Below are positions 1 to 5,998 of a stretch of 13,462 nucleotides of DNA, piece after piece. Made by a program: the position numbers and the translations under genes. The notes beneath the pieces were generated by a model, which saw only the letters and a program-made list of their open reading frames with translations, ran no database searches and had not been told where the DNA came from. This DNA is from Psychrobacter sp. (lineage in GTDB: Bacteria; Pseudomonadota; Gammaproteobacteria; Pseudomonadales; Moraxellaceae): positions 1 to 13,462 of the forward strand of contig JAHHUJ010000031.1 in NCBI GenBank assembly GCA_020024075.1. The letters are read 5' to 3'. Within the stretch, counting starts at the first letter, position 1; each line of letters opens with the position of its first letter.

Positions 1-110
1 TCACGGTTCCATTCGATTTTGTGGTTACTGCCCGTAGGAATCTCAACTACAACGTTAATCTCGCCGCCGTCAACATCACCTGCATCTAAAATTACGTTAA
101 AATCTGCCAT
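1..110 (-). CDS. ppa: Inorganic pyrophosphatase, 5' end only
   Basis: This is the N-terminal 36 codons of a soluble family I inorganic pyrophosphatase, the cytoplasmic enzyme that hydrolyses PPi to two phosphates and so pulls biosynthetic reactions forward. The rest lies beyond the left edge. The visible protein begins MADFNVILDAGDVDGGE and continues into the family's conserved EIPxGSxxKxE segment. E23, K31 and E33 correspond by motif to active-site residues of family I enzymes. The ATG at 108-110 is preceded by GGAG (117-120 read on the minus strand, 6 bases away), which supports this start. A strong promoter lies about 60 bases upstream. The start is well supported; the remainder of the gene cannot be judged. 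Confidence 0.88.
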   Translation of the reverse strand, partial: MADFNVILDAGDVDGGEINVVVEIPTGSNHKIEWNR

Positions 111-172
111 TTTTTTCTCCGTTATAAGCTCGTAAAGAGCGTTGAATTGTAATAGTTGTAAGTTTCATGCTG

Positions 173-200
173 ATTATAACAACTTTTAGTTGAATGCCAA
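173..200 (-). promoter_or_regulatory. Sigma70-type promoter of ppa
   Basis: On the minus strand there is a TTGGCA -35 element (195-200), a 16-base spacer and a perfect TATAAT -10 element (173-178). Transcription would begin near 166, giving a leader of roughly 55 bases before the ppa start. The spacer contains a short dyad (CAACT AAA AGTTG). Promoter strength is inferred from the consensus match only. Confidence 0.7.
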
Positions 201-317
201 GTTATGAGAATATTCCAAATTAACATTTGGCACTGATAAATGCCTTTTTAGGGCTATTTTTGCTTAGAAAAAGGGTTTTTATGACTCAGGAAAAGCGCTT
301 TTAGTGCTTTGAAAATA

Positions 318-361
318 TCCATCTAAAAAAATAAGAGCCCACAAAAAGTGAGCTCTTATTT
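318..361 (-). terminator. Rho-independent terminator after the entericidin-like gene
   Basis: Bases 329-342 pair with 348-361 around an AAAAA loop (343-347) to give a 14-bp stem with a single mismatch. Read on the minus strand the stem is followed directly by a run of seven T (324-330). It lies about 110 bases past the stop of the entericidin-like gene and upstream of the ppa promoter, so it insulates ppa from that transcript. In the plus direction the T-run is poor, so a minus-strand terminator is the better reading. Confidence 0.8.
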
Positions 362-473
362 ATACACTGTATCGTAAGTGGTATGACACTTAAAAGTGGT
401 ATCTTTCAAACCAACCTGCTTCTAAGCTTCAAAGCGTTCACTTTGGGTGTATAAAAAACCAAGTCAAAAAAGC

Positions 474-614
474 TTAGATTTTTTGTTCTACTTTATCAGC
501 AGTTTTAGTAACGCCTTCACCGGCTTTAGAAACGTCCTGACCGAAGCCTTTGAAAGTGTTGCAACCAGATAATACGATTAGTGCAGTTAAAGATGCGAAA
601 GCTAACTTTTTCAT
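474..614 (-). CDS. Entericidin-like small lipoprotein (46 aa)
   Basis: A 46-residue protein beginning MKKLAFASLTALIVLSGC. It has a short basic N-terminus, a hydrophobic segment and a lipobox LSGC with Cys18, so a mature lipoprotein of about 29 residues is predicted after signal peptidase II cleavage. The mature part (NTFKGFGQDVSKAGEGV...) has the small, Gly/Lys-rich, amphipathic look of the entericidin A/B family (NTxxGxGxDxxxxGxxI pattern). Those are envelope lipoproteins first described in E. coli as an antidote/toxin pair affecting bacteriolysis; in many other bacteria only one copy occurs and its role is unknown. The ATG at 612-614 has AAGGA 6 bases upstream (621-625). A terminator follows at 318-361. 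Only one entericidin gene is visible, with no partner next to it. Family assignment is by sequence pattern; function is not shown. Confidence 0.82.
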   Translation of the reverse strand: MKKLAFASLTALIVLSGCNTFKGFGQDVSKAGEGVTKTADKVEQKI

Positions 615-925
615 ATTGAGTCCTTAATATAAATCAAAAAATATAAATAAAAAATGTTAAAAATTCATCACCAAGTGATAAGGATAAAGTCATGCTTTCA
701 ACTTGAAGCTAATGTAAAACTTGTTAAAGAACTTAGGCTTAGCTAGTTAAGTTCAATTACTAAGTCTCAGAAACATAAGTGTTATCCTTAATTACATAAT
801 ATATTAATTGGAAGGGAGGCGACAACATATTAATGTGTGTAATTTGGCTAAAACTGTCATAGAATTGTAAATTTGAAATCTAAACTCATTGATATCTTAT
901 ACCGTTTGATTAAGGGCAAAATCTT
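615..925. other. Divergent intergenic region, entericidin-like gene / trmL
   Basis: This 311-base, A+T-rich gap must hold the promoters of both divergent genes, but no full consensus pair stands out. For trmL the best candidates are weak (TTGGCT at 844-849 with TAAATT at 868-873, or TTGAAA at 873-878 with TTATAC at 897-902). A perfect 5-bp inverted repeat ATCAC CAA GTGAT at 667-679 lies upstream of the entericidin-like gene and could be an operator. A Shine-Dalgarno-like AAGGGAGG at 812-819 has no suitable start codon at normal distance. No further gene is supported. Confidence 0.5.
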
Positions 926-1471
926 ATGACAATTCACATTGTACTTGTGCATCCTAGAATTCCAAATAATACAGGCAGTGCCATTCGTTTATGTGCAAAT
1001 ACAGGGGCACAGTTACATTTGGTTGAACCTTTAGGTTTTGACCTAGAAGACAAGAAGTTACGCCGGGCGGGTCTCGATTATCACGAGTACGCCAAGATGC
1101 AGGTGCATAAGGACTGGCAAGCGGCAAAAGAGGCGCTAAAAGAAGCGGGTTGTGAGCGTATGGTGGCGCTAACCACTAAGCTAAGTCATCCTTTTTATGA
1201 TTATGATTTTAGCTCAAGCCAGCCTGATGGTTCGCAGCAAGACATTGCTTTGGTTTTTGGATCTGAAACCGCAGGACTGGCCGATGATATTCGTGAGGAT
1301 ATTGGCGCCGCAAACTGGTTAAGGCTGCCCATGCTACCTGATTCGCGTAGCTTGAATCTGGCTAATAGTATCAGTATTTGTCTATATGAAGTTTGGCGGC
1401 AGCAAGGGTTCTTTGGTGATGAGGGCCGCAGTATCGGTTATACCGAATTAACGCCTTACGACCCTAAATAA
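926..1471 (+). CDS. trmL: tRNA (cytidine(34)/cmnm5U(34)-2'-O)-methyltransferase TrmL
   Basis: TrmL (YibK) uses S-adenosylmethionine to methylate the ribose of the wobble nucleotide (C34 or cmnm5U34) in tRNA-Leu isoacceptors, in the cytoplasm. The protein shows the SPOUT-family signature in order: an N-terminal PRIPNNTGSAIRLCANTG motif (about residues 10-27), FGSETAGL (111-118) and LPMLPDSRSLNLANSIS (134-150), the last two forming the trefoil-knot cofactor site. At 181 residues it is about 24 longer than the E. coli protein (157), the excess being a C-terminal tail after VWRQQG. The ATG has AAGGG at 912-916, 9 bases upstream. It is transcribed alone and converges on tusE with a gap of only 33 bases and no recognisable terminator. 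Family assignment is firm. Confidence 0.95.
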   Translation: MTIHIVLVHPRIPNNTGSAIRLCANTGAQLHLVEPLGFDLEDKKLRRAGLDYHEYAKMQVHKDWQAAKEALKEAGCERMVALTTKLSHPFYDYDFSSSQPDGSQQDIALVFGSETAGLADDIREDIGAANWLRLPMLPDSRSLNLANSISICLYEVWRQQGFFGDEGRSIGYTELTPYDPK

Positions 1472-1504
1472 GTGTAATTTGAATATGAATTTACAGTAAG
1501 AGGT

Positions 1505-1927
1505 TTATAGACAATTTGGTGGTTTTGGTAAGCCTGCGATGCGATTAACATGGCGGGCGACCAATCCGGTGTTAAACATTTGTTGTAGTAGTTGATTGCT
1601 AATTTGCATCTCAGGTAATGTCTTCATCAAATATTTAATCAGAGGCCGAGTAGAGGGCGGGTGATTAAATTCTGCATGGAATGCACGTACTTGCTGCAAA
1701 ATACGATAGTGGTCGTCAGTTAACGTAACGGCCAAAGTGTCAGCCAACTGCTGAGCCACCTCAGGAGTCCACAATGTATGATCCAGCAAATGACCTTCTT
1801 CATCCAGTTCTAATGTCAAATCTTGGCTCCTTAAAGCTTGGGCAGCTAACTCTGTATTAATCTCAGTATTTGATGGGTGGCTGCTATCGGATGTGTTGTG
1901 GTTGTCAAAAGTAGAAGATGGGCTCAT
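1505..1927 (-). CDS. tusE: Sulfurtransferase TusE (DsrC family)
   Basis: TusE accepts persulfide sulfur from the TusBCD complex and passes it to MnmA, which makes the 2-thio group of wobble uridine in tRNA-Lys, -Glu and -Gln. The DsrC-type core spans about residues 35-140. It includes LDEEGHLLD, WTPEVAQQLA, the HYRILQQVRAFHAEF helix, the RPLIKYLMK stretch and the C-terminal GLPKPPNCL tail with the reactive Cys139 as penultimate residue. The position where dissimilatory DsrC proteins carry a second cysteine lacks one, fitting TusE rather than sulfite-reductase-linked DsrC. At 140 residues it exceeds E. coli TusE (109) by a Ser/Thr/Asn-rich N-terminal extension of about 30 residues. No internal Met lies between residue 1 and the core, but the ribosome binding site (GAGTGA) is weak, so the start is less certain than the family. 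It is the last gene of the tusDCBE cluster. Confidence 0.92.
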   Translation of the reverse strand: MSPSSTFDNHNTSDSSHPSNTEINTELAAQALRSQDLTLELDEEGHLLDHTLWTPEVAQQLADTLAVTLTDDHYRILQQVRAFHAEFNHPPSTRPLIKYLMKTLPEMQISNQLLQQMFNTGLVARHVNRIAGLPKPPNCL

Positions 1928-1993
1928 GGGTCACTCGTATCGCTACAAAATCAATAGAAAGAAGTAAAGGAGTCGGCTGAGGTTGAGTGGCGC

Positions 1994-2341
1994 CTAACGT
2001 GCAGAATTTAAAGTAATAAATCGGAAGACGATTTGGGGAAGCTTAAGCAACTTTTTATCAGCTATGACACTAACTTTGCTCAAGTCTAAGTTTGCTTGGG
2101 CTTGCTCGTTTAGCTGAGCCAGGTCATCGCTTAAGATATAAATGGTATCAATATCAGTAATTTGCGATAGTAGCTCATCATCATAATTGATGTCATCAAT
2201 ATATGTTTTTAACCAAGGTAGAGCGGCAACGCTCTCTGCTAGTAGCAAAATACTGTCTCCGGAATGCCAAAGCGGTGCCATCTCGCGGACCATCGCTTTT
2301 AGGGTATTCATCGGGGCATGTAGTTGAAATAAAGTGGACAT
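1994..2341 (-). CDS. tusB: Sulfur relay protein TusB (DsrH family)
   Basis: This is the DsrH-like subunit of the TusBCD heterohexamer, which receives persulfide from TusA via TusD and hands it to TusE. The 115-residue protein has the family's opening (MSTLFQLHAP...), a GDSILLLAESVAAL segment at about 28-41 and the SDDLAQLNEQAQ region near 91, and contains no cysteine. That is compatible with TusB being a structural rather than a sulfur-carrying subunit. E. coli TusB is 95 residues. The ATG has AAGAG at 2349-2353 read on the minus strand, 7 bases away. Sequence similarity alone is modest; its place between tusC and tusE makes the call secure. Confidence 0.87.
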   Translation of the reverse strand: MSTLFQLHAPMNTLKAMVREMAPLWHSGDSILLLAESVAALPWLKTYIDDINYDDELLSQITDIDTIYILSDDLAQLNEQAQANLDLSKVSVIADKKLLKLPQIVFRFITLNSAR

Positions 2342-2447
2342 AGCTTGGCTCTTGTTGGGTCTTATAAAGTGTCAGGTGATGGTAAATCAGATTGTATAAA
2401 TGGGTTAGATTTGATGAAACGTGTTAGCTTTTATAAAGCAATGGCGC

Positions 2448-2771
2448 TTAAAAAGAAAACACCTGATCAAATTGATTTGAATCAAAGTCTTCTGGTATAA
2501 AATCTATCTGGGCGGATAGATCTTCAGGCACCATACCAAATATCCAGCTGCTAAAAACATCCTCTGGAAGCCAAGCGGGCGGGATGTCATACAAATCTAA
2601 TGATTTAATCATGCCATGCAGTCGGCTCTCAGGCTGCATTAAGATGCCAAATACAGAGCTGCCAAGCATCAGCTGAACTTGTTGACCAAAGCTTGCTAAG
2701 GTCAACGCCAAAGCACAGCCTTCATAAGTGGCAAGCTCTGTCCCTGTGGTTAAACGAATGAGTATAGACAC
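2448..2771 (-). CDS. tusC: Sulfur relay protein TusC (DsrF family), GTG start
   Basis: DsrF-like subunit of TusBCD, 107 residues (E. coli about 119). Recognisable features are an EGCALALTLASFGQQVQLML segment (residues 18-37) of the DsrE/F fold, followed by SLDLYDIPPAWLPE near 58-71 as in other TusC proteins. The start is a GTG at 2769-2771, supported by AAGGA (2778-2782 on the minus strand) 6 bases upstream; no ATG fits better. It lies 98 bases after tusD and 106 before tusB. These gaps are wider than in a tightly packed operon, but the shared strand and order point to one transcript. Confidence 0.88.
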   Translation of the reverse strand: MSILIRLTTGTELATYEGCALALTLASFGQQVQLMLGSSVFGILMQPESRLHGMIKSLDLYDIPPAWLPEDVFSSWIFGMVPEDLSAQIDFIPEDFDSNQFDQVFSF

Positions 2772-2869
2772 AGCGTATCCTTTTTTATTTTTTAGATATC
2801 AGGGTTTAAGTGTTAAATATTAGGATCTGAGTATTGGGGGTTTTTATTATCAAAATAAATGTTTTAGGG

Positions 2870-3283
2870 CTAAAAAGTAACGACTTTCTGTGCCAGTGAT
2901 AGCTGCTCTGCAAGCTCGCCTAGACCTACTAGCTCGAATCCTATTGCCAAATTATTCCCCTCTAACCTATGACGCTTAGCGTTATCCTCATCGGTTATGC
3001 CGCGTGTCAAAGCAGTGCTAACGCAAATCGGCAATGTTAATTGATACTCTTGGCTTAGCTGACTCCACAGCTGAGTGAGGTTCGCTCGGTCTGCGCTTTG
3101 CCAACGTAAAGCGTTGCCTGTATTAGCAGCTTCTCCATAAAAGAAAATATTAAGTTTGGGGCGAGGTGACTCATCAGTGCTTGAGTAATTCTCCAAAAAA
3201 GCTTTGGCGTAACGGTAGGCATGCCAAGCAATGCTTTGGCTTGGGTCAACGTGAATCAATAGTAGCGTATTTGCAGTCGTCAT
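2870..3283 (-). CDS. tusD: Sulfurtransferase TusD (DsrE family)
   Basis: TusD is the sulfur-accepting subunit of TusBCD. The 137-residue protein opens with a LLLIHVDPSQS strand-loop and carries FFYGEAA (about 47-53). It then has the hallmark LPICVSTALTRGI segment, in which Cys87 matches the persulfide-carrying cysteine of the family (Cys78 in E. coli, 128 aa). It is the first gene of a minus-strand cluster in the order D-C-B-E. E. coli has tusBCD together but tusE elsewhere, so the clustered layout resembles the dsrEFHC arrangement of sulfur-oxidising bacteria, while no dsrAB or tusA is visible here. No convincing Shine-Dalgarno precedes the ATG. A TATAAT -10 element lies about 55 bases upstream. 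Confidence 0.93.
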   Translation of the reverse strand: MTTANTLLLIHVDPSQSIAWHAYRYAKAFLENYSSTDESPRPKLNIFFYGEAANTGNALRWQSADRANLTQLWSQLSQEYQLTLPICVSTALTRGITDEDNAKRHRLEGNNLAIGFELVGLGELAEQLSLAQKVVTF

Positions 3284-3336
3284 AAGGGTGTCAATCTGAA
3301 TGAATTTATAAGCGTTGTGAGTAATTAATAAGGCTA

Positions 3337-3342
3337 ATTATA
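3337..3342 (-). promoter_or_regulatory. Probable -10 element of the tusDCBE promoter
   Basis: A perfect TATAAT on the minus strand, 54 bases upstream of the tusD start. No good -35 hexamer is seen at 16-18 bases, so the promoter call rests on the -10 box and its placement in a divergent intergenic region. Confidence 0.45.
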
Positions 3343-3378
3343 CACCATTAGGGCTATGCCGTATTTTATAACAGGGGA

Positions 3379-3426
3379 GCCATTAGTGGGTTTTGAAAGG
3401 TGGCTATTAGTGGGTTTTGAAAGATG
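3379..3426. repeat. 24-bp direct tandem duplication
   Basis: Two adjacent 24-base copies (3379-3402 and 3403-3426) differ at only two positions. Both contain ATTAGTGGGTTTTGAAAG, and the first four bases of a third copy follow (GCTG). It lies upstream of the rightward promoter and behind the tus promoter. It could hold a duplicated regulator site or be a replication-slippage product. Confidence 0.8.
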
Positions 3427-3504
3427 GCTGTCACAAAAAATTGATTAAAACGCCATAAAAATGTCAAATCTTTGCTTTAGGGTTTAAGGTGAGTTAACAA
3501 GTAG

Positions 3505-3534
3505 TTGACAATAATTAAAATCGGTAGCTACAAA
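3505..3534 (+). promoter_or_regulatory. Probable promoter of the GT4 glycosyltransferase gene
   Basis: A perfect TTGACA -35 box (3505-3510) is followed after 18 bases by TACAAA (3529-3534), a 4 of 6 match to the -10 consensus. Transcription would begin near 3541, inside the first copy of the 16-bp tandem repeat, giving a leader of about 58 bases. Confidence 0.5.
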
Positions 3535-3537
3535 TTG

Positions 3538-3569
3538 GTAGCAACAACTACAAGTAGCAACAACTACAA
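3538..3569 (+). repeat. 16-bp perfect tandem duplication, each copy a small hairpin
   Basis: Two identical adjacent copies of GTAGCAACAACTACAA. In each, GTAG can pair with CTAC around a CAACAA loop. Just upstream, GTAGCTAC (3524-3531) repeats the same arms without a loop. The repeats end 19 bases before the AGGAG ribosome binding site (3589-3593) of the glycosyltransferase gene, so they probably lie in its 5' leader. Confidence 0.8.
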
Positions 3570-3598
3570 ATAGATACAAAAAGTAGGCAGGAGACATT

Positions 3599-4924
3599 AT
3601 GCTAAGGCAAAGTTTCAGTGATGGCGAGGGTATATCAAATATAGAAGCCATTGGCGGTATACAATACAGAAGTATACAAGCTAAGCAAACAAAATTGCTT
3701 CATATTTTATTGGTGACTGAAACTTGGCTGCCAGAGGTGAATGGCGTCGCGATGAGTTTGGGGCAGCTCATGTATCAGCTTAACTTAAAAGGTCATCAAA
3801 TTAGCTTATTGCGACCTAAACCTAGTAATAATTCAGCGGTCTTTATTGCCGAAGCACCTATCAAATCACCTAACTCTGCACAATCTAATAACTCAGAATC
3901 CTACTTAAAGGTGATGCAGCACATCAAGCATGATCTTCAAGTAAAAGGGATGTCGATACCCAAATATAAAGAATTACAGTTTGGGGCACCAGACTACTTC
4001 AAGATTAAGAAGAAGTTTCAGCAGTTACAGCCTGATGTGGTGCATATCGCCACAGAAGGGCCTCTGGGTTTCGCAGCATTGTGGGCAGCAAAAGCTTTAA
4101 ATATACCAGTGACAACTGGCTATCATACTCAGTTTCATGACTTTAGTCGTCACTTTGGATTGGGCATCTTAGCTAGGCCTATGATGGCGTATTTTAAATG
4201 GTTTCATAATGCATCACAGGCCACTTGTGTTCCCAGCCAAAAGACCTTCAATGATCTAGACTCCTTGGGCTTCAAACGTCTGTATGAAGTAGGGCGAGGG
4301 GTAGATTTAGAACGCTTTAACGTTGCCCATCGTAGCGAGAAGTTAAGAGCTGAATGGAGAGCACATAGCCAAGATACCGTACTGCTTATGGTTAGCCGCT
4401 TGTCGCCTGAAAAGGGAGTGGACTTAGTTATCGAAAGCTTCAAGGTCTTACAGCGAGAGCAATTACACCGAGTTGTTAAGTTAGTCATAGTAGGGGATGG
4501 GCCAGATAGAGCACGCCTTGAATCACTGGCAGCGGGCACCAAAGACGATATTATATTTGCTGGAGCAAAGACAGGACAGGCGTTATCAGAGCATTATGCC
4601 AGTGCCGATGTTTTTGTCTTCGCCAGTCAAGTAGAGACCTTTGGTAATGTGGTGGTCGAGGCAATGGCCAGTGGACTGCCGGTGTATGCGTTCGATGATG
4701 CGGCGGCTGGGATGTTAGTAACTGAAAGAAGTGGCGTGCTGGTTAGCTTTGGAGATAAAAAAGAATTTGTGGAGAAGGTGGCTAGCCTACCCAAAATGCA
4801 GGTATTAAAAGAGCAAGGAGCAGAGGCTGCTAAAAGCGTGGCTGGATTTTCATGGCAGCATCCAGCAGATCAGATGCTAACTATGTTCTATGATGCAGTT
4901 CATCACAGGGAGTTATCACACTAA
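3599..4924 (+). CDS. GT4-family glycosyltransferase
   Basis: A 441-residue retaining GT-B glycosyltransferase (GT4, glycosyl transferases group 1). The N-terminal acceptor domain opens with LLHILLVTETWLPEVNGVAM (33-52) and includes VVHIATEGPLG (147-157) and TTGYHTQFHDF (172-182). The C-terminal nucleotide-sugar domain has VSRLSPEKGVDL (265-276), VIVGDGPDRARLE (296-308) and the E-x7-E motif E346-TFGNVVV-E354. An Asn/Ser-rich stretch near 75-100 is probably a loop. The ATG has AGGAG 5 bases upstream; the roughly 32 residues before the first strand are a longer N-terminus than usual. No membrane segment is evident, so it probably acts at the inner face of the cytoplasmic membrane. Relatives include mannosyl- and diacylglycerol glycosyltransferases. 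The PAP2 gene downstream suggests a lipid acceptor, but the sugar and acceptor are not determined. Confidence 0.88.
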   Translation: MLRQSFSDGEGISNIEAIGGIQYRSIQAKQTKLLHILLVTETWLPEVNGVAMSLGQLMYQLNLKGHQISLLRPKPSNNSAVFIAEAPIKSPNSAQSNNSESYLKVMQHIKHDLQVKGMSIPKYKELQFGAPDYFKIKKKFQQLQPDVVHIATEGPLGFAALWAAKALNIPVTTGYHTQFHDFSRHFGLGILARPMMAYFKWFHNASQATCVPSQKTFNDLDSLGFKRLYEVGRGVDLERFNVAHRSEKLRAEWRAHSQDTVLLMVSRLSPEKGVDLVIESFKVLQREQLHRVVKLVIVGDGPDRARLESLAAGTKDDIIFAGAKTGQALSEHYASADVFVFASQVETFGNVVVEAMASGLPVYAFDDAAAGMLVTERSGVLVSFGDKKEFVEKVASLPKMQVLKEQGAEAAKSVAGFSWQHPADQMLTMFYDAVHHRELSH

Positions 4925-5191
4925 TTACCTATGAGTTATTGATAATAAAAGCGTAAGGGAGTGAGTAAAATATAAGTGAACACGGTATTGAATATAAAAT
5001 AAAATATAAAGGCAAACCCTAAGGTTATGGTAATTATAAACTATAATAATATCAATGAGTTATACTGTCTATGGTTGTTTTCATAACTGCCAGAGACTGA
5101 ACCAAATGAGGTTGGAATATAGTATTACTAGCACAGTCGGGTATAGCACCACGCCTGATTTAATTAAGCTACTAGATGAGGGGGATAAGTC

Positions 5192-5845
5192 TTGAAAACA
5201 GATAAGTCGAGGCAATTGTCAGTCACTAAGTTGAACTCTGAGGTTGTGCCTAGCCCTATATTTACCTTTATGTCACGCAACCGAGCTTTAGCGGTCTATG
5301 TGAATCAATTTGTCTCTTGGGACACCAGTCTTTGTATCCATATCAATCGCTACTCTACCAATTATGGTATTGCAACTTTTTTTAAGATAATCAGTAGGTT
5401 AGGGGACGGTTGGTTTTGGTACGCTATGATGCTAGGGGCTTTTATAACCAAAGGCTGGGAGGCAGTAGTGCCTCTAACAACGGTCATTTTGGTCAGCTGC
5501 TTAGGTTTAGTTATCTATAAAGTGTTGAAGGTAAAAACGGTACGCCCTAGACCGTATCAGGTGCATCAGGTAATTGTGCTAGGAGAGCGGCCACTGGATG
5601 TCTTTAGTTTTCCTTCAGGTCACACCCTACAAGCGGTATTATTTACCGCAACCCTGGGCAGCTATTTTCCTGAGCTGTTGCCTATTATGCTGCCCTTTGC
5701 GTTGTTAGTTGCATTGTCACGCATGGTATTGGGATTACATTATCCTACCGATGTATTGGTTGGTGGTGCTATCGGTTATGGCTTATCGTTATGGGCTCCT
5801 AATATCTATCAGTTAGTGCAGAGTAACTGGCCAGGCCTATCGTAG
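5192..5845 (+). CDS. PAP2-superfamily membrane phosphatase, TTG start
   Basis: A 217-residue integral membrane phosphatase of the type 2 phosphatidic acid phosphatase superfamily, which removes phosphate from lipid phosphates such as phosphatidate, phosphatidylglycerophosphate or undecaprenyl pyrophosphate. All three catalytic motifs are intact: K113-x6-R120-P121, PSGH at 141-144 and S176-R177-x5-H183-x3-D187. Hydrophobic stretches near 74-86, 93-109, 145-157, 162-176 and 188-201 are likely membrane segments, placing the active site on the periplasmic side. The start is a TTG at 5192 with GAGGGGG 7 bases upstream; the first internal ATG (residue 27) has no ribosome binding site. It follows the glycosyltransferase gene on the same strand after 267 A+T-rich bases. 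Superfamily is firm; substrate is unknown. Confidence 0.88.
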   Translation: MKTDKSRQLSVTKLNSEVVPSPIFTFMSRNRALAVYVNQFVSWDTSLCIHINRYSTNYGIATFFKIISRLGDGWFWYAMMLGAFITKGWEAVVPLTTVILVSCLGLVIYKVLKVKTVRPRPYQVHQVIVLGERPLDVFSFPSGHTLQAVLFTATLGSYFPELLPIMLPFALLVALSRMVLGLHYPTDVLVGGAIGYGLSLWAPNIYQLVQSNWPGLS

Positions 5846-5998
5846 AAAACCTTATATATTACGCTGAAATAGAGTAGATTAGATACCATTTTTGTTGCTA
5901 TCAGCATATATAAATTTAATATAAACAGTCATCTTCTAACGGCTTGTAATGTGGTAGGCTTATAGCACACTAGTACTTTTAAGGAGCCGTGCCCTATC

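Larger units (their letters stand above)
111..473. other. Intergenic region between ppa and the entericidin-like gene
   Basis: This 363-base gap holds the ppa promoter (173-200), a 6-bp inverted repeat with a 4-base loop at 215-230 (CCAAAT/ATTTGG), a small AAAAGCGCTTTT palindrome near 291-302, and the terminator hairpin at 329-361. I see no coding sequence with a credible start and ribosome binding site in either direction. Confidence 0.6.
3284..3598. other. Divergent intergenic region between tusD and the glycosyltransferase gene
   Basis: This 315-base region separates two divergent transcription units. It contains the likely tus -10 box (3337-3342), a 24-bp tandem duplication (3379-3426), a TTGACA-type promoter pointing right (3505-3534) and a 16-bp tandem duplication in the probable leader (3538-3569). 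No coding sequence is supported. Confidence 0.6.

Noticed and set aside
811..862. Possible nine-codon leader peptide (ATG at 833) after a Shine-Dalgarno-like AAGGGAGG
   Set aside because: The spacing of 13 bases is too long, the peptide has no run of regulatory codons, and no attenuator hairpin follows before trmL.
1472..1504. Terminator between convergent trmL and tusE
   Set aside because: The 33 bases hold no stable stem followed by a T-run in either direction.
3055..3249. Alternative minus-strand frame within tusD
   Set aside because: It is the same strand in another frame, embedded in a well-conserved tusD; no independent start signal.
3428..3445. CTGTCAC resembling half of a Pho box upstream of the glycosyltransferase gene
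   Set aside because: The second half-site at the required spacing (AATTGAT) does not match CTGTCAT-type sequence, and it overlaps the end of the 24-bp repeat region. A similar TTTTCAT at 5078-5084 before the PAP2 gene also lacks a proper second half.
4204..4542. Minus-strand open frame of 112 codons inside the glycosyltransferase gene
   Set aside because: It overlaps the conserved GT4 nucleotide-sugar domain in antisense and its product is low-complexity Ser/Arg-rich, typical of a shadow frame. The same applies to the antisense frames at 5960-6148, 6311-6526, 7374-7577 and 7988-8212.
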